Of a DNA stretch of 64,000 nt, positions 17,607-27,498 are shown in pieces. Under the pieces are notes generated by a model. It was not told where the DNA came from and did not search any database. It worked only from the letters and a program-made list of their open reading frames with translations. The stretch is from Effrenium voratum. Lineage: Eukaryota > Sar > Dinophyceae > Suessiales > Symbiodiniaceae. Made by a program: the position numbers and the translations under genes. The stretch lies in NCBI GenBank assembly GCA_963377175.1, contig CAUJNA010003292.1, forward strand, positions 1 to 64,000, read 5' to 3'. Numbering within the stretch: position 1 is the first letter of the stretch; every line of letters begins with the position of its first letter.

Positions 17607-18524
17607 ATGAGTAAACTAAGTAATGAGGAGATAATGAGCAATATCTACTATGATTTAGAAACAGGTTATGGTTCTAAACAAAGCTTATACAATCAAGCAA
17701 AAGAGAAAGGAGCAAGTGTAACATTGGAAGAAGTTGCAAAGTGGTTGAAGAAGCAACCTAACAAGCAAATAAAGCCGTATCAGAATTATAACAGTTTCTT
17801 AGTGCCATATGCCAGAGCAGAATTTCAGATAGATATTATGGATATGAAAATATTTAAGAAAGAAGATGAAGAACGCTATGCATTGATTGTAATAGATGCT
17901 TTCAGTAAATTAGGTTTTGTGTATCCAATGTTTCAAAGAGACAGTCAAAATGTTTTGAAAGGTTTGAAAGAAGCATTTAAAGTTATGGGTGAGCCTGTGG
18001 AAATATTTTCTGATGATGATGGAGCATTTAAAGCAGAAGTAAAGAAATATTTAGATGATTTAGGTATAATACATAAAACAACGCTAACACATGCCAATAT
18101 TGTGGAGAGATTGATTAGAACGATGAAAAAAGGAATAGGTGACAGAATACACTTTACTAAAGGTAGATGGACTGATATGTTGAAACCTACATTAAAGAAA
18201 TATAATAGCGCTATTCACTCATCAACTGGAATGAAACCAAATGAAGCGCATGATGATAACAACAGAGCAAATGTAAAAGCAAACCTTACACTGAAGCAAA
18301 AGCATATGAGGAAATATCCTAAATTATCTGTTTCAGACACAGTGAAAATATACCAAAAAGGAAAAGGTAATTATACATCGAGGAAAGAGACCAACCCAAA
18401 GTGGACAGAAAGGAAATACAAAATAGAAAAGATAGAAAAAGATATAACATTACAAACATACTATGTCTTGGAAGGTTTGAAGAGACATTATTTGCGTCAT
18501 GAATTATTATTAATTGAAAATTAA
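17607..18524 (+). CDS. Retroviral-type (rve, DDE) integrase, 305 aa
   Basis: Catalyses insertion of the viral DNA into the host chromosome. The N-terminal ~65 residues are helical without a clear HHCC finger. The RNase H-like core shows FQIDIMDM (first Asp, ~73-80), ALIVIDAFSKLGFVYPM, IFSDDDGAF (second Asp, ~133) and NIVERLIRTMKKGI (Glu), then GMKPNEAH. The C-terminus (VSDTVKIYQKGK, WTERKYKIEKIEK) is an SH3-like or chromo-like DNA-binding tail as in Polinton integrases. Intact ORF. The 3' 34 bases are duplicated just downstream. It supports integration by the element itself. Confidence 0.85.
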   Translation: MSKLSNEEIMSNIYYDLETGYGSKQSLYNQAKEKGASVTLEEVAKWLKKQPNKQIKPYQNYNSFLVPYARAEFQIDIMDMKIFKKEDEERYALIVIDAFSKLGFVYPMFQRDSQNVLKGLKEAFKVMGEPVEIFSDDDGAFKAEVKKYLDDLGIIHKTTLTHANIVERLIRTMKKGIGDRIHFTKGRWTDMLKPTLKKYNSAIHSSTGMKPNEAHDDNNRANVKANLTLKQKHMRKYPKLSVSDTVKIYQKGKGNYTSRKETNPKWTERKYKIEKIEKDITLQTYYVLEGLKRHYLRHELLLIEN

Positions 18525-18594
18525 AATAATATATTGGATTAAATCTATGATTTAATCTTCATGAATTATTGCTAATTGAAAATTAAAAATAATA
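18498..18594. repeat. Duplicated integrase 3' end
   Basis: The last ~34 bases of the integrase gene (CATGAATTATTATTAATTG and on, 18498-18531) recur with small changes at 18560-18594, in noncoding sequence. A short local duplication covering the stop codon. Confidence 0.6.
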
Positions 18595-18689
18595 GTTTAG
18601 ACTAATAATTAGTTATTTAGTTCTTAGAATTTTATGACTTTAAAAAGACTTAAAGAGAAAAAACCTAATTAAATTATATAGATAATAAT

Positions 18690-21600
18690 ATGAATAGAGA
18701 TTTACCGCCAGATGAAAACACTAAAATAGTTAAGTATCTTCTTAAAGAAAATTTAGGAGAATACAAAGTAAATAATAAAGGTAAAAAACTTAAAACCATA
18801 ATTATAGGAAACAATCAGTATAGATATAATCCAGAAAAACCAATAAGTAATAGATTGAGTAAGAGACTTGAAGCAGTAAAGAAAACTAATGACTACAAAG
18901 CAAATCAAATCAGAGAAAGAGTAGGAGCAAGAACGGTTTTAAAACATGCTATTAAGAAAAAAGCAGTAATAACAGAAGAAAGAAGCGCCTTTAGAGCATA
19001 TGCTAACGCCTACACAATTTCAAACATTCATTTAAAAGAGTTGAACGGATTGACTTATTTTAATTATCAATTTGACAAACTTAATGAATACTTGAAAGAG
19101 AATAGAGGAATGAAACTTAATGCTACAATAAATATGAAAGTTATGAACTTATTTGATGAGGAGAGAAACGTAACAGTTAGGACAAGGTCGTACACTATTG
19201 TAAATGAAGAGGATTTAAGGAATGCTTTGAAAAGAATGAGACCTGATGTTGAAACAAGAATTTTAGATATGGCTTTGTATCAGTCAGGATTAATAATTAG
19301 CAATATTAATAATATTCATATCATGTATAATAAATATAATCCGACTAGAGCTGGTAAATATATCGAACTTCCAGAATGGATTAAAAAGAAAAAGGCATGT
19401 ATCAATATTAAAAATCAAGATGACAAGTGTTTTAAATATTCTATTGAGTGTGGATATTGTAAAATTTGTGATAAAGCACACCCTGAAAAGATGTTTCATT
19501 ACAAGAAGATAGCAAGTGATTTGATTTTTGATGGTGTGAGTTTTCCTGCTAATAATAATGATATAGATATATTTGAAGAAAATAATAAATCAATATCCAT
19601 TAATGTTTATGAAATTGATGATAATGAACAAATTGTTATTAGTAGAAAATTGAAAAATAAAGATGCTTCTTGTCATCTTGATTTGTTGAGAGTTGATGAG
19701 GAGGATTGCAGTCATTATGTGTATATAAAAAGTTTGAGCAGACTTATTAATAATCAAAAAAGTAATCATAATGGTAAGTCCTATTTTTGTAAATATTGTA
19801 ATCATGGATTTAGAAATGAAGAATTATTAAATAAACATTATGATAGTGGATGCATGGAAGTTGATGGTCAACAAATAGTAATGCCTAAGCCTTATGAGAA
19901 AGTTAGTTTTAAGCATCACTTCAAAAAGTTAAGGTGTCCTTTTGTTGTATATGCTGATTTTGAATGTTTGACAGAGGAACTGAAAAAGCCTGATGAAGAT
20001 GAAGATGAAAACACTTTTTCTTATCAAGAGCATAAGCCATGTGGTTTTATGCTTAATATGGTTAATGCTGTTGATAATACAAATTATGAATTTATGTATC
20101 GTGGTAAAGATGCTGTTGATGTGTTTTGTCAAAAACTTAATGAGATTAGGGCAGAAGTAAAGGAGAAGATGGGAGAAAACGAAAAAATAGACATGACTGA
20201 TGAAGACAAAGAAGATTTTAAAAATGCTAAAAACTGCTTTATTTGTGGGGATAAGTTTAGAATGAACTATAAGAATGCCAAGGAAGCAGAGAAATATAGA
20301 AAAGTTAGAGACCATTGTCATTTTACAGGTAAGTATAGAGGTTGTGCTCATAATGTTTGCAATCTTAATTTTTGTAATAGATATTTTAAAATTCCAGTAT
20401 TCTTTCATAACATGAAAAATTATGACGGTCATTTAATTATTCAAAATGCTGATAAATTAAGTAACAACAGTAAAATAGGTGTCATCGCTCAGAACAGTGA
20501 AAAATTTATTAATATCAGTTTTGAAAGTTTGAGTGTTAAAGACACTTTTGGGTTTTTAACTGCTTCATTAGATAAGTTAGTTTCAATGAGTAAGTATGAT
20601 AATACAGATGAAGAAGATAAAAGTAAATGGTTATTGCGTGAAAACTGGAAAGATAATTTTAGGTTCAGTAGTAAAAATGATGTGATTAAGAGTGAGAAAT
20701 GTCTAGATTTATTAACTGATAAAGGCGTTTATCCTTATGACTACATGAATTCATTTGATAAATTTGATGATGAGCAATTACCGAGTAAGGATGATTTTTA
20801 TAGTCAGTTGAGTGAAGAAGGTATAAGTGTTAACGACTATGAAAGGGCAAAAATTATATGGAAGCATTTTGACATTAAGAATATGGGTGAATACCATGAT
20901 TTATATTTGAAAACTGATGTATTATTATTGACTGACATTTTCGAAAACTTTAGAGATGTATGTATGAAATATTATGGATTGGACCCTGCTTATTATTATA
21001 CATTGCCTAACTTTGCTTTTGATGCTATGCTTAAAATGACTGGTGTAGAGATTGATTTAATATATGACCAAGAAATGTATGAAATGATAGAAGCGGGACT
21101 TAGAGGCGGGATGTGTATGGTTTCTACTAAAAAAGTTGAAGCAAATAATAAATACATGGGAGAAGAATATGATAAAAATAAAGAAAGTAGTTATATTAAC
21201 TATTTTGATGCTAATAATTTGTATGGGTTAAGCATGATACAAAAACTGCCATATAAAAATCTAAAATGGGATGATACATTAAAAGAAGAAGACATTATTA
21301 ATTATAAGAATAATAATATTGGATATATTCTAGAAGTGGATTTAGAATATCCTAAAGAATTACACGATTTACACAATGACTATCCAATGGCACCTGAGGT
21401 TATGAATGTTAAAGCCGACATGCTGTCAGATAAACAAATTGAAATTTATGAATTTTTAAATCATAAAAAACCTACGGATGAGAAAACAAATAAATTAGTA
21501 TTGAATTTAAATGATAAAGAAAAATATGTAATCCATATAAGAACCTTGCAATTTTATTTGAAGCAAGGGTTAAAACTTAAGAAAATTCATAGAGCAATTA

Positions 21601-22421
21601 AATTTGAACAAAAAGAAGTTTTAAAACCTTACATTGAGTTTAACACTGAGAAGAGGAAGAATGCTAGAAATGATTTTGAGAAAGATGTTTACAAATTGAT
21701 GAACAATGCCATATTTGGAAAAACAATGGAGGATAAGCGAAAACATTTAGACTTTGAAGTTGTGAGTGATGAAACTAGATATATGAAGTGTGTAAGTAAT
21801 CCTAACTTCAAACATAGTCATATCATTAATGAAAATTTGGTTGGAGTTGAAAAGCAAAAAACAAAGTTGAAACTAGACAAACCTATATTTATTGGGATGA
21901 GTATTTTAGATTTGAGTAAGCAACACATGTATAAATTTTATTATGACGTTATGAAACCTAAATATGGAGATAATATTAAAATGGTATATACTGATACTGA
22001 CAGTTTTGTATTTCATACTAAAACCAATGACATTTATGAAGACCTGAATACAATTAAAAAAGAAATAGATTTTTCAGATTATCCTAAGGAACATAAATGT
22101 TATGATGATAATAACAAGAAAGTATTAGGTAAATTTAAGGATGAATTAAAAAGTAAAATAATAACAGGGTTTATAGCTCTTCGTCCTAAATGCTATGCTT
22201 ACTCAGTTTATGGTGATGATAAAAAATATAAGAAATGTAAGGGCATAGCAAAAGGCACAGTAAGACGTCAAATGAAATATGAAGAGTTTGAGACGGTTTT
22301 AAAAACTAATGAGGTTATACATAAGTCATTTAATAGTATTAGAAGTAAAAACCACAGAATTTTTAGTATAACAACTAAAAAATTGCTCTTAGTAGTTATG
22401 AAAACAAAAAATATTGGATAG
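18690..22421 (+). CDS. Protein-primed family B DNA polymerase, 1243 aa, last residues frameshifted
   Basis: Replicates the linear viral genome from a terminal protein. An N-terminal ~400 residues with a zinc-finger-like FCKYCNHGF (~366) lie ahead of exonuclease motif YADFEC (~421). An insertion with CFICGDKF and RDHCHFTGKYRG (~515-558) resembles an HNH/endonuclease VII-type finger often fused in this family. Then palm motif A DANNLYG (~840), motif B KLMNNAIFGK (~1002) and motif C YTDTDS (~1100). The conserved tail YWIDSVNSLAYGHY is not in this frame; it continues in another frame from the A run near 22379 to a TAA at 22478-22480, so a single A seems missing. All catalytic residues precede the break. 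Largest gene, as in Polintons. Confidence 0.9.
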   Translation: MNRDLPPDENTKIVKYLLKENLGEYKVNNKGKKLKTIIIGNNQYRYNPEKPISNRLSKRLEAVKKTNDYKANQIRERVGARTVLKHAIKKKAVITEERSAFRAYANAYTISNIHLKELNGLTYFNYQFDKLNEYLKENRGMKLNATINMKVMNLFDEERNVTVRTRSYTIVNEEDLRNALKRMRPDVETRILDMALYQSGLIISNINNIHIMYNKYNPTRAGKYIELPEWIKKKKACINIKNQDDKCFKYSIECGYCKICDKAHPEKMFHYKKIASDLIFDGVSFPANNNDIDIFEENNKSISINVYEIDDNEQIVISRKLKNKDASCHLDLLRVDEEDCSHYVYIKSLSRLINNQKSNHNGKSYFCKYCNHGFRNEELLNKHYDSGCMEVDGQQIVMPKPYEKVSFKHHFKKLRCPFVVYADFECLTEELKKPDEDEDENTFSYQEHKPCGFMLNMVNAVDNTNYEFMYRGKDAVDVFCQKLNEIRAEVKEKMGENEKIDMTDEDKEDFKNAKNCFICGDKFRMNYKNAKEAEKYRKVRDHCHFTGKYRGCAHNVCNLNFCNRYFKIPVFFHNMKNYDGHLIIQNADKLSNNSKIGVIAQNSEKFINISFESLSVKDTFGFLTASLDKLVSMSKYDNTDEEDKSKWLLRENWKDNFRFSSKNDVIKSEKCLDLLTDKGVYPYDYMNSFDKFDDEQLPSKDDFYSQLSEEGISVNDYERAKIIWKHFDIKNMGEYHDLYLKTDVLLLTDIFENFRDVCMKYYGLDPAYYYTLPNFAFDAMLKMTGVEIDLIYDQEMYEMIEAGLRGGMCMVSTKKVEANNKYMGEEYDKNKESSYINYFDANNLYGLSMIQKLPYKNLKWDDTLKEEDIINYKNNNIGYILEVDLEYPKELHDLHNDYPMAPEVMNVKADMLSDKQIEIYEFLNHKKPTDEKTNKLVLNLNDKEKYVIHIRTLQFYLKQGLKLKKIHRAIKFEQKEVLKPYIEFNTEKRKNARNDFEKDVYKLMNNAIFGKTMEDKRKHLDFEVVSDETRYMKCVSNPNFKHSHIINENLVGVEKQKTKLKLDKPIFIGMSILDLSKQHMYKFYYDVMKPKYGDNIKMVYTDTDSFVFHTKTNDIYEDLNTIKKEIDFSDYPKEHKCYDDNNKKVLGKFKDELKSKIITGFIALRPKCYAYSVYGDDKKYKKCKGIAKGTVRRQMKYEEFETVLKTNEVIHKSFNSIRSKNHRIFSITTKKLLLVVMKTKNIG

Positions 22422-22512
22422 ATAGTGTAAACTCACTTGCTTACGGCCATTATAAAATAAATTCTTTGAAAACGACTTAAAGAAATATTGACTTAATATA
22501 TTAAGAGGAAAA

Positions 22513-23162
22513 ATGACACTGTTTAATTATAGTAAGTGTGAATGTTGTAATAATAAAAAGAATGATATTAATTTTACATTGTATAAGTTATTACCTGCTA
22601 ATCTGTGTAATAAAATAAGTGAATATGATGTATATTGTAATCAATGCTGTATAACAAGAGACCTTGAAAAGTTTTTTGTTGAAAAATATAAGGATAAGGG
22701 ATATACAAAGTTTCAATTACAATTGAAATTCTTTATGAAATATCACAAAAGATTTCCTGTATATTTTTGTCATAAAATTGTAAGAAAGTCATTTGAAAAA
22801 GAAATTGATGAGTTCTTCAATAATAAAGATTTGATTAAAAGGTTTGGAGGGACAAGCGCAATTAAACCATATAAAGCATTTGTTAAAAATTTCGACGTAT
22901 GTTTGATGCGATTGATTGGCATTTATTAAGTAAAGATAAAATAAACGAGGTCTTGAATGAATTTAGAATAACTAAATATCATGTATGGTCTTACTACAAC
23001 ACTAAATATCAAGTATGGCTACTAGTTAATTTGTTTTTCTGGGAATATATTTATTCAATAATAGGAAAAGACAATATCAAATATATAGACATTGGCGATA
23101 TTGATAAATATGTAGATTACATATTTGAAGACATTTTTCCTGACTATAAATGTAACCCATAA
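22513..23162 (+). pseudogene. Cysteine-rich protein of unknown function, frameshifted
   Basis: Frame 1 (22513-22929, 138 aa) begins with CECCNNKK and has VYCNQCC, a four-Cys pattern fitting a zinc knuckle. Frame 2 (22899-23162, 87 aa) continues FDAIDWHLLSKDKINEVL, with YHVWSYYNTKYQVW and an acidic end. The frames overlap by 31 bases, so one indel around 22899-22929 likely split a ~215-residue protein. Last gene before the right inverted repeat. No family recognised. Confidence 0.5.
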
Positions 23163-23166
23163 TTAT

Positions 23167-23617
23167 TAATCATACTATAATAATAACATGTAAAATATTA
23201 TATGCTATAATTGTAATATATTTATCGTTTGTAAAGATTGAATTATTATAATTTGCTTATCTCTTTCAAAGTGCGTTGTTTAGACTTGGTATGCTTCTTC
23301 AATTTTTTCGTTCTTTGGCTGTTTGTTTTTATTTTGTTTGATACTCTTGTGATAATTTTTGTTGGTATGCTGCTTTGTTTTTTGTTGATGTGTGTTTTTG
23401 AGTTTGGGTTCTTTGATGATTTAGAGTGTTGCTGTTTTGTTGGTATGCTTGTTTGAATTATTTAATGTTGTATGCTGTGATTAAATATTTTTGTTGTTGG
23501 TTGTGATTATTTATTTTGTTTGCTTGTTGTTCTGGATTTTGTTTTCTGTTTGTTGTGTTGCTGTTGGAAAAAATAGTAGAAAGAATAATTCTTTGAATTC
23601 TCCTTTTACTATTTTTT
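23167..23617. repeat. Right terminal inverted repeat of the provirus
   Basis: Reverse-complement partner of 2410-2891, with matches at the inner end (23167-23240) and the outer end (23602-23617). The middle is a T/G-rich stretch of about 330 bases that reads as hydrophobic ORFs (23238-23456, 23491-23883) with no motif; I treat these as chance products of base composition. Confidence 0.8.
23568..23617. other. Terminal imperfect palindrome, right end
   Basis: AAAAAATAGTAGAAAG at 23568 pairs with CCTTTTACTATTTTTT ending at 23617 around an ~18-base centre. It mirrors the left-end palindrome. It may act in end recognition by the integrase or in protein-primed replication start (inference). Confidence 0.6.
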
Positions 23618-23690
23618 CCCCCTCCTCCCCCCTCCCCCTGTCCCCCCTATGTCCCCCCTGTCCCATCCCCTTCCCCCAGAAGCAAAAAAC
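23618..23690. repeat. C-rich low-complexity tract at right insertion border
   Basis: Runs such as CCCCCTCCTCCCCCC and CCCCTGTCCCCCC follow the last T of the provirus directly. It mirrors the tract at 2252-2409 and probably is the other half of the target site. Confidence 0.6.
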
Positions 23691-26422
23691 AACGACGCTA
23701 GGGACGCCTACATCTCAGAGCTGGTCCTGGGTGTACGCCTGGGTTGTCCGCCAGCGCTACTCGTGGCAGCCTGGGCCCAAGAGACCGCATGGCGAAATGG
23801 GCCAGGGCAAGTCTCCCCTAGATTTTGTTTTTTCCTACAAGGGTTATGGTACCTTGCTTGGGTCTTCAACGTCAGGCAAGTAGGGTTCAACCATGGTGAG
23901 GTTCGTTCCCTCATTGCCAGGGTTATGAGTACAGGCAAAGGACAAGTTTATGTGATAGGGTGCTAGTGCTCGTGGGTTTTTGTGTTTTTTGAGTGAGGGA
24001 GATACATTTGTCCAAACATCTAGCCAACCTTTACAAGCTGATTAACAGGATCATAAAGCGAATCGGTGAATTGGGATGCACCTTTCAAGGCACCCTAATT
24101 TAGCCTATGAAAGTCATTGACTTCCCCTGTTGATGCCGTGTTCCGGATTGAAAGATCAAACAACAACACGCACACACACACACACAAACCCATGTGTCAG
24201 AAAGGGTTTCCCCCCCAAAATGGCAGGCATTCTTTTGGTTTGTCTTTGAAGTATGTTGAAACGGGTACCCTCGGAAAATCAGCAAGGCTGGAACACATGT
24301 GCCATGGTGGCTGCACATGAGCCAAGGTTCCCTAATCCAAACAGACGTATGACTATGGCAGCTGGCCTTAGAAACTTACAACTCGAAACGCAAGAAGCGG
24401 ATCGGCCCTTGCCTTTTCAAACGGTTCCCACTTGGTGATGCTCACCTTTGGGCGTTTTCCCATTTCGGGTTCCCATTTCGGGTGCCCACTTGGAGTTGGG
24501 CCCCCAGGCGAAGCCGGCCAACGACCCTTTGGAGAGCATTCTCTACACCACCAGCGTTGGGGCGGGGCATCCTGGATGCCGTCCGTCCGGCAGCGGAGTG
24601 ACAGGTGATGACGGGGTCGGTGAAATGGAGTTCTTTCCTTTCGCACCGCCTCATCTCTAGATGGGTCTGTTTTTGTTTTTTGTTTTTTTCTCTGAGCAAA
24701 TTTTTTGGTTTGGTGGGTTTAAAAGAAAACTACAATTTGTTTGTTCTCTTTAGTCAGTTTTTGGGTTGAACCATGTTTTGGTTACCATCAAATTTCGTTT
24801 TTGGACTTTTAGTCACTTTTCGGTTGATGCTGTGCGTGGAGATACTTTTTGTTGAGCAAAGGGGGGTGAGAATCAACGGCTGATTTTGTAGGTTCCTTTA
24901 TGAGCTGGCCATTTTGGATCCTTTAGGGCTGATTTTTCATAATTCAGCCAGAACTAACGGTCAATCAACCCAAAAACTGGGGTTCATACCAGGGGTTCAT
25001 ACATGGATGATACATTCAGCCGAAGCCACAACTCCTGCCATCTACTGCATTCCTCACCTTCTCTTTGTTCTTCCCGTGTTTTTTTTTTCATAAAAAAGAA
25101 AGGCACACACAAGACTTGCTGGTTCTCAGCAGGGAAGGAGAACTGGAATGACCCCTATAGACCATCCAACTGGTGATTTCCTATATTCGGGAATCCATCC
25201 CAAACCGGTTCATTCCCAACACCCTGCGTCATTCCCTACTTATCACACCAGCAAGAGGACATGCGTAAAAGAAAAGAAGTGGATGTGTTTTTCGATGGTG
25301 AGCCTTTTGGGGACCTGGGTAGCCTTCTGGATGTCCCCGCTACCTTCGGACCTGGAAACCCAGCCCACTGGGCTCGCCCGGGGCGAACAACCGGGAACCA
25401 GGCCCACCAGACCTGCAAAGGAGGCTGAGCCGGCAAAATTCCACCCCCTGACCGGCCGATTCTCACTTCCAGAATCCCCGAGCCGAAGCCACCCCGAAAC
25501 AGGGGGGGAAAACCACCACCTGTCGAACACACCAGGTAAAGGGTATGCGCCTTGGTCTCTTTTTTCGGGGGTAGCTTCGGTCTGGGGATCCTGGAAAACC
25601 ATCTCAGATAGGTCGGGCACCCAGAAAGGGGTTCATCCAGGTTTTTCCTTCCGGGGTCCCTAACAATTGCAAGTGAGAAACGGGAACCAACCGGGAAACC
25701 AGACTTTTTAGAGTTGCCCCCCCATCATCACCCCAGCTACATCACCCTCCCAACTGAAACAGCTTTCCTGGGGGAATTCAGGTGGATCCTATCTGAGGAG
25801 CCCTAAGTAGCCCTAAGAATCGCCCTATGGTTCTCGTTCGCCCTATGGTTCTCGTTCACCCCCCGTTGTACCCCCGCTTTTCGGGGAAACATCCCGGTGT
25901 TGGGGGCCAACCAGACGAACGCCCAACGGAACCCGGACCATTTTCACATCGTTTCCCTTGATTCTGCAAAGGTTTTTTGGCCCTTGAACAAAATGACCTT
26001 ACCCTCTGTCCAACAATCATGGAAGCGGATCTTTGGGGCCTTTTCAAAAGAATCTTCTGGAGAGAGGGTAAGCAAAATAACTTCCGCCATCTCTTCCTCA
26101 CCTTCTTTGCGTCAGTGCCAGGATTTGTTCTTGGTCCCCCCATTTCGATCAAACTGTTTTTTTCTTATTCTTTTTTTCTGCTTTTTATTTTTTTCCGGTT
26201 GAACCAAAAGGCGAAAACGCGGCTCGTGTTGCAGCCTCTCAACTGGGAAGATGGGCTCAGGTGCCTTCTGTGGTATATGACACCGTGCGCAGCCTACGAC
26301 AGGCACGGGTAGGAGGGGTCTCACTTACGAACTATGCTGTGTGTGCGCGCGCTGTGTGTTTTTTGTTTTCTATTTGGGGGAGGGTTGCGTTCTAGTGGGA
26401 AATTGGAGGGACACCACCTATT
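23691..26422. other. Gene-poor host DNA with exon-like fragments
   Basis: No full gene. Short plus-strand stretches look exonic: ARDAYISELVLGVRLGCPP at about 23698; a stretch near 24505-24600; QQSWKRIFGAFSKES near 26012-26067, followed by GTAAGC; and AARVAASQLGRWAQVPSVV near 26223-26310, followed by GTAGGA. Their frames could belong to one intron-rich gene, but I cannot join them safely. A CA run lies at 24170-24186. ORFs at 25148-25663 on both strands have no motif. Confidence 0.35.
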
Positions 26423-26908
26423 TTGCGGGGTCCCCGTATTTTGACACATGCCCGCTTGTTCAGGGGTAGCGATGTTTTTGCAGGTAAGTTGGATTACTTC
26501 GAGTGGGAAGCCCTTTGCAGAAGGGGTGACCACGCTTCATTTCTGCAACTGTGTTGGCTCCCAGTCCCCGTTTGTTTTGTCATCCAGGGAGATTTGACTG
26601 GTTACAACAAATTGAGCGCTGCGGCGCTGTGCCCACTGTGGTGGAGAGTTTTTGGTGTTTTCGGTTTTGCTTTGTGTACCGTTTGCGGACGCGTGGTCAA
26701 ACCCTTATCCCGCTGCGGCGGTGTTCCCCTCGTGAGGGAGATGCCGGGCCCATGGTTCATGCCTGTAGATGACGTGGAGTTTGTCAAGGAGCTGGATTTC
26801 AAGAAGGGCGACCTCATGGAGATCCACGTGTACACGGACAACATGACAGCCCAGGGCACGGTCCTCATCGAGAACCTCGCAATTGGACGGCGGCTACTGG
26901 GGTTATGA
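26423..26908 (+). CDS. Exon-like ORF, possible G1-peptidase (eqolisin)-type segment
   Basis: Only the 3' part (from about 26740) looks coding: PGPWFMPVDDVEFVKELDFKKGDLMEIHVY, then NMTAQGTVLIENLA. A Lys/Gly-Asp turn, beta strand and IEN motif resemble the second half of G1 (eqolisin) acid peptidases, which have similar GDxI...IENxT strands. Match is weak and no catalytic residue can be claimed. The 5' part contains an 85-base copy of the repeat unit of the array at 57351-58736 and is unlikely to be coding. Probably one exon of a gene broken by introns. Confidence 0.3.
   Translation: MRGPRILTHARLFRGSDVFAGKLDYFEWEALCRRGDHASFLQLCWLPVPVCFVIQGDLTGYNKLSAAALCPLWWRVFGVFGFALCTVCGRVVKPLSRCGGVPLVREMPGPWFMPVDDVEFVKELDFKKGDLMEIHVYTDNMTAQGTVLIENLAIGRRLLGL
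26495..26579 (+). repeat. Solo fragment of the 57.4-58.7 kb tandem repeat
   Basis: The 85 bases from TACTTCGAGTGGGAAG to CCGTTTGTTTT match the units at 57555, 57852, 58139 and 58437 almost exactly. So this repeat is dispersed about 31 kb from the array, in the same orientation. Confidence 0.8.
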
Positions 26909-26944
26909 CCAGACGGGCTCAGACAGGAGAAGTTTTAGCGGAAC

Positions 26945-27195
26945 CAAAAAAAACTCAAAAAAAACTCAGAAACAACTCAGCCAAAAAACTCAACTGAAAA
27001 CACAGACTCAAAAAAAACACAAAAAAAACACAGCAGGAGACTCAAAAAAAACACACAAAAAACACAGCAGGAGACTCAAAAAAAACACAAGAAAAACACA
27101 GCAGGAGACTCAAAAAAAACACAAGAAAAACACAGCAGGAGACTCAAACAAAACACAAAAAACACAGCAGGAGACTTAACAAAACACACAAAACA
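26945..27195. repeat. ACTCAAAAAAA / ACACAGCAGGAG tandem repeat
   Basis: Starts as repeated (AAA)ACTCAAAAAAA units, then becomes about five copies of a ~30-35-base unit containing ACACAGCAGGAGACTC and A runs. The 98-aa KTHKKH-rich ORF over it is an artefact. The complement of the simple unit (GAGTTTTTTTT) recurs at 43585-43735 and 51395-51615. Confidence 0.75.
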
Positions 27196-27498
27196 AACGA
27201 TGGAAACTCAGAGAAGAACGCCATTTGCAACTCGCAAAAACAGAAAAGCACAAGCAAAGCACAAAGACTGAAGCTCGTAAACACTCTTTACCCATGGCTA
27301 GACTGAACCAGCGTCAGTTTCAGGCTTAACTTGCAATTCAAAACCAAGGGAGAGATAGTTTACCTTCAAGGAATCAAGCACTCTTGCCCGTGGGACTTCA
27401 ATCGAGCGTGAGCGAGAGGTCGGACATTTGTTAAACCAAGCACCAAGGTGCCAAGGCCCCTTCTTTGCGTGAGGCGTTGAGTCTCAAAGCTCAGGGCG

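Larger units (their letters stand above)
2410..23617. mobile_element. Polinton-like integrated virus (provirus), 21.2 kb
   Basis: Seen in sequence: a sharp change to AT-rich DNA between two C-rich borders; matching inverted repeats at both ends; and about 20 tightly packed genes. The gene set combines protein-primed family B DNA polymerase, rve integrase, A32/FtsK-type ATPase, jelly-roll major capsid protein and penton-like minor capsid protein, the morphogenesis plus integration set that defines Polinton/Maverick and Polinton-like viruses. Extra genes are a C5-methyltransferase, a lipase, an S74 fibre and F-box-like proteins. No adenovirus-type maturation protease was recognised. Several genes are broken (methyltransferase, ATPase, fibre, minor capsid, polymerase tail), so it is probably a degenerating endogenous copy. 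Placement below this level needs a capsid and polymerase phylogeny. Confidence 0.9.

Noticed and set aside
2410..23617. Bacteriophage insertion or bacterial contamination
   Set aside because: The S74 fibre and methyltransferase look phage-like, but protein-primed polymerase with rve integrase, A32-type ATPase and jelly-roll capsid proteins between inverted repeats fit a eukaryotic Polinton-like virus.
23238..23883. Hydrophobic ORFs in the right inverted repeat (72 and 130 aa) as membrane proteins
   Set aside because: They arise from T/G-rich repeat sequence, the second crosses the element border into host DNA, and the left repeat has no counterpart.
26883..27179. 98-aa KKTHKKH-rich ORF
   Set aside because: Direct translation of the ACTCAAAAAAA/ACACAGCAGG repeat; no real gene signal.
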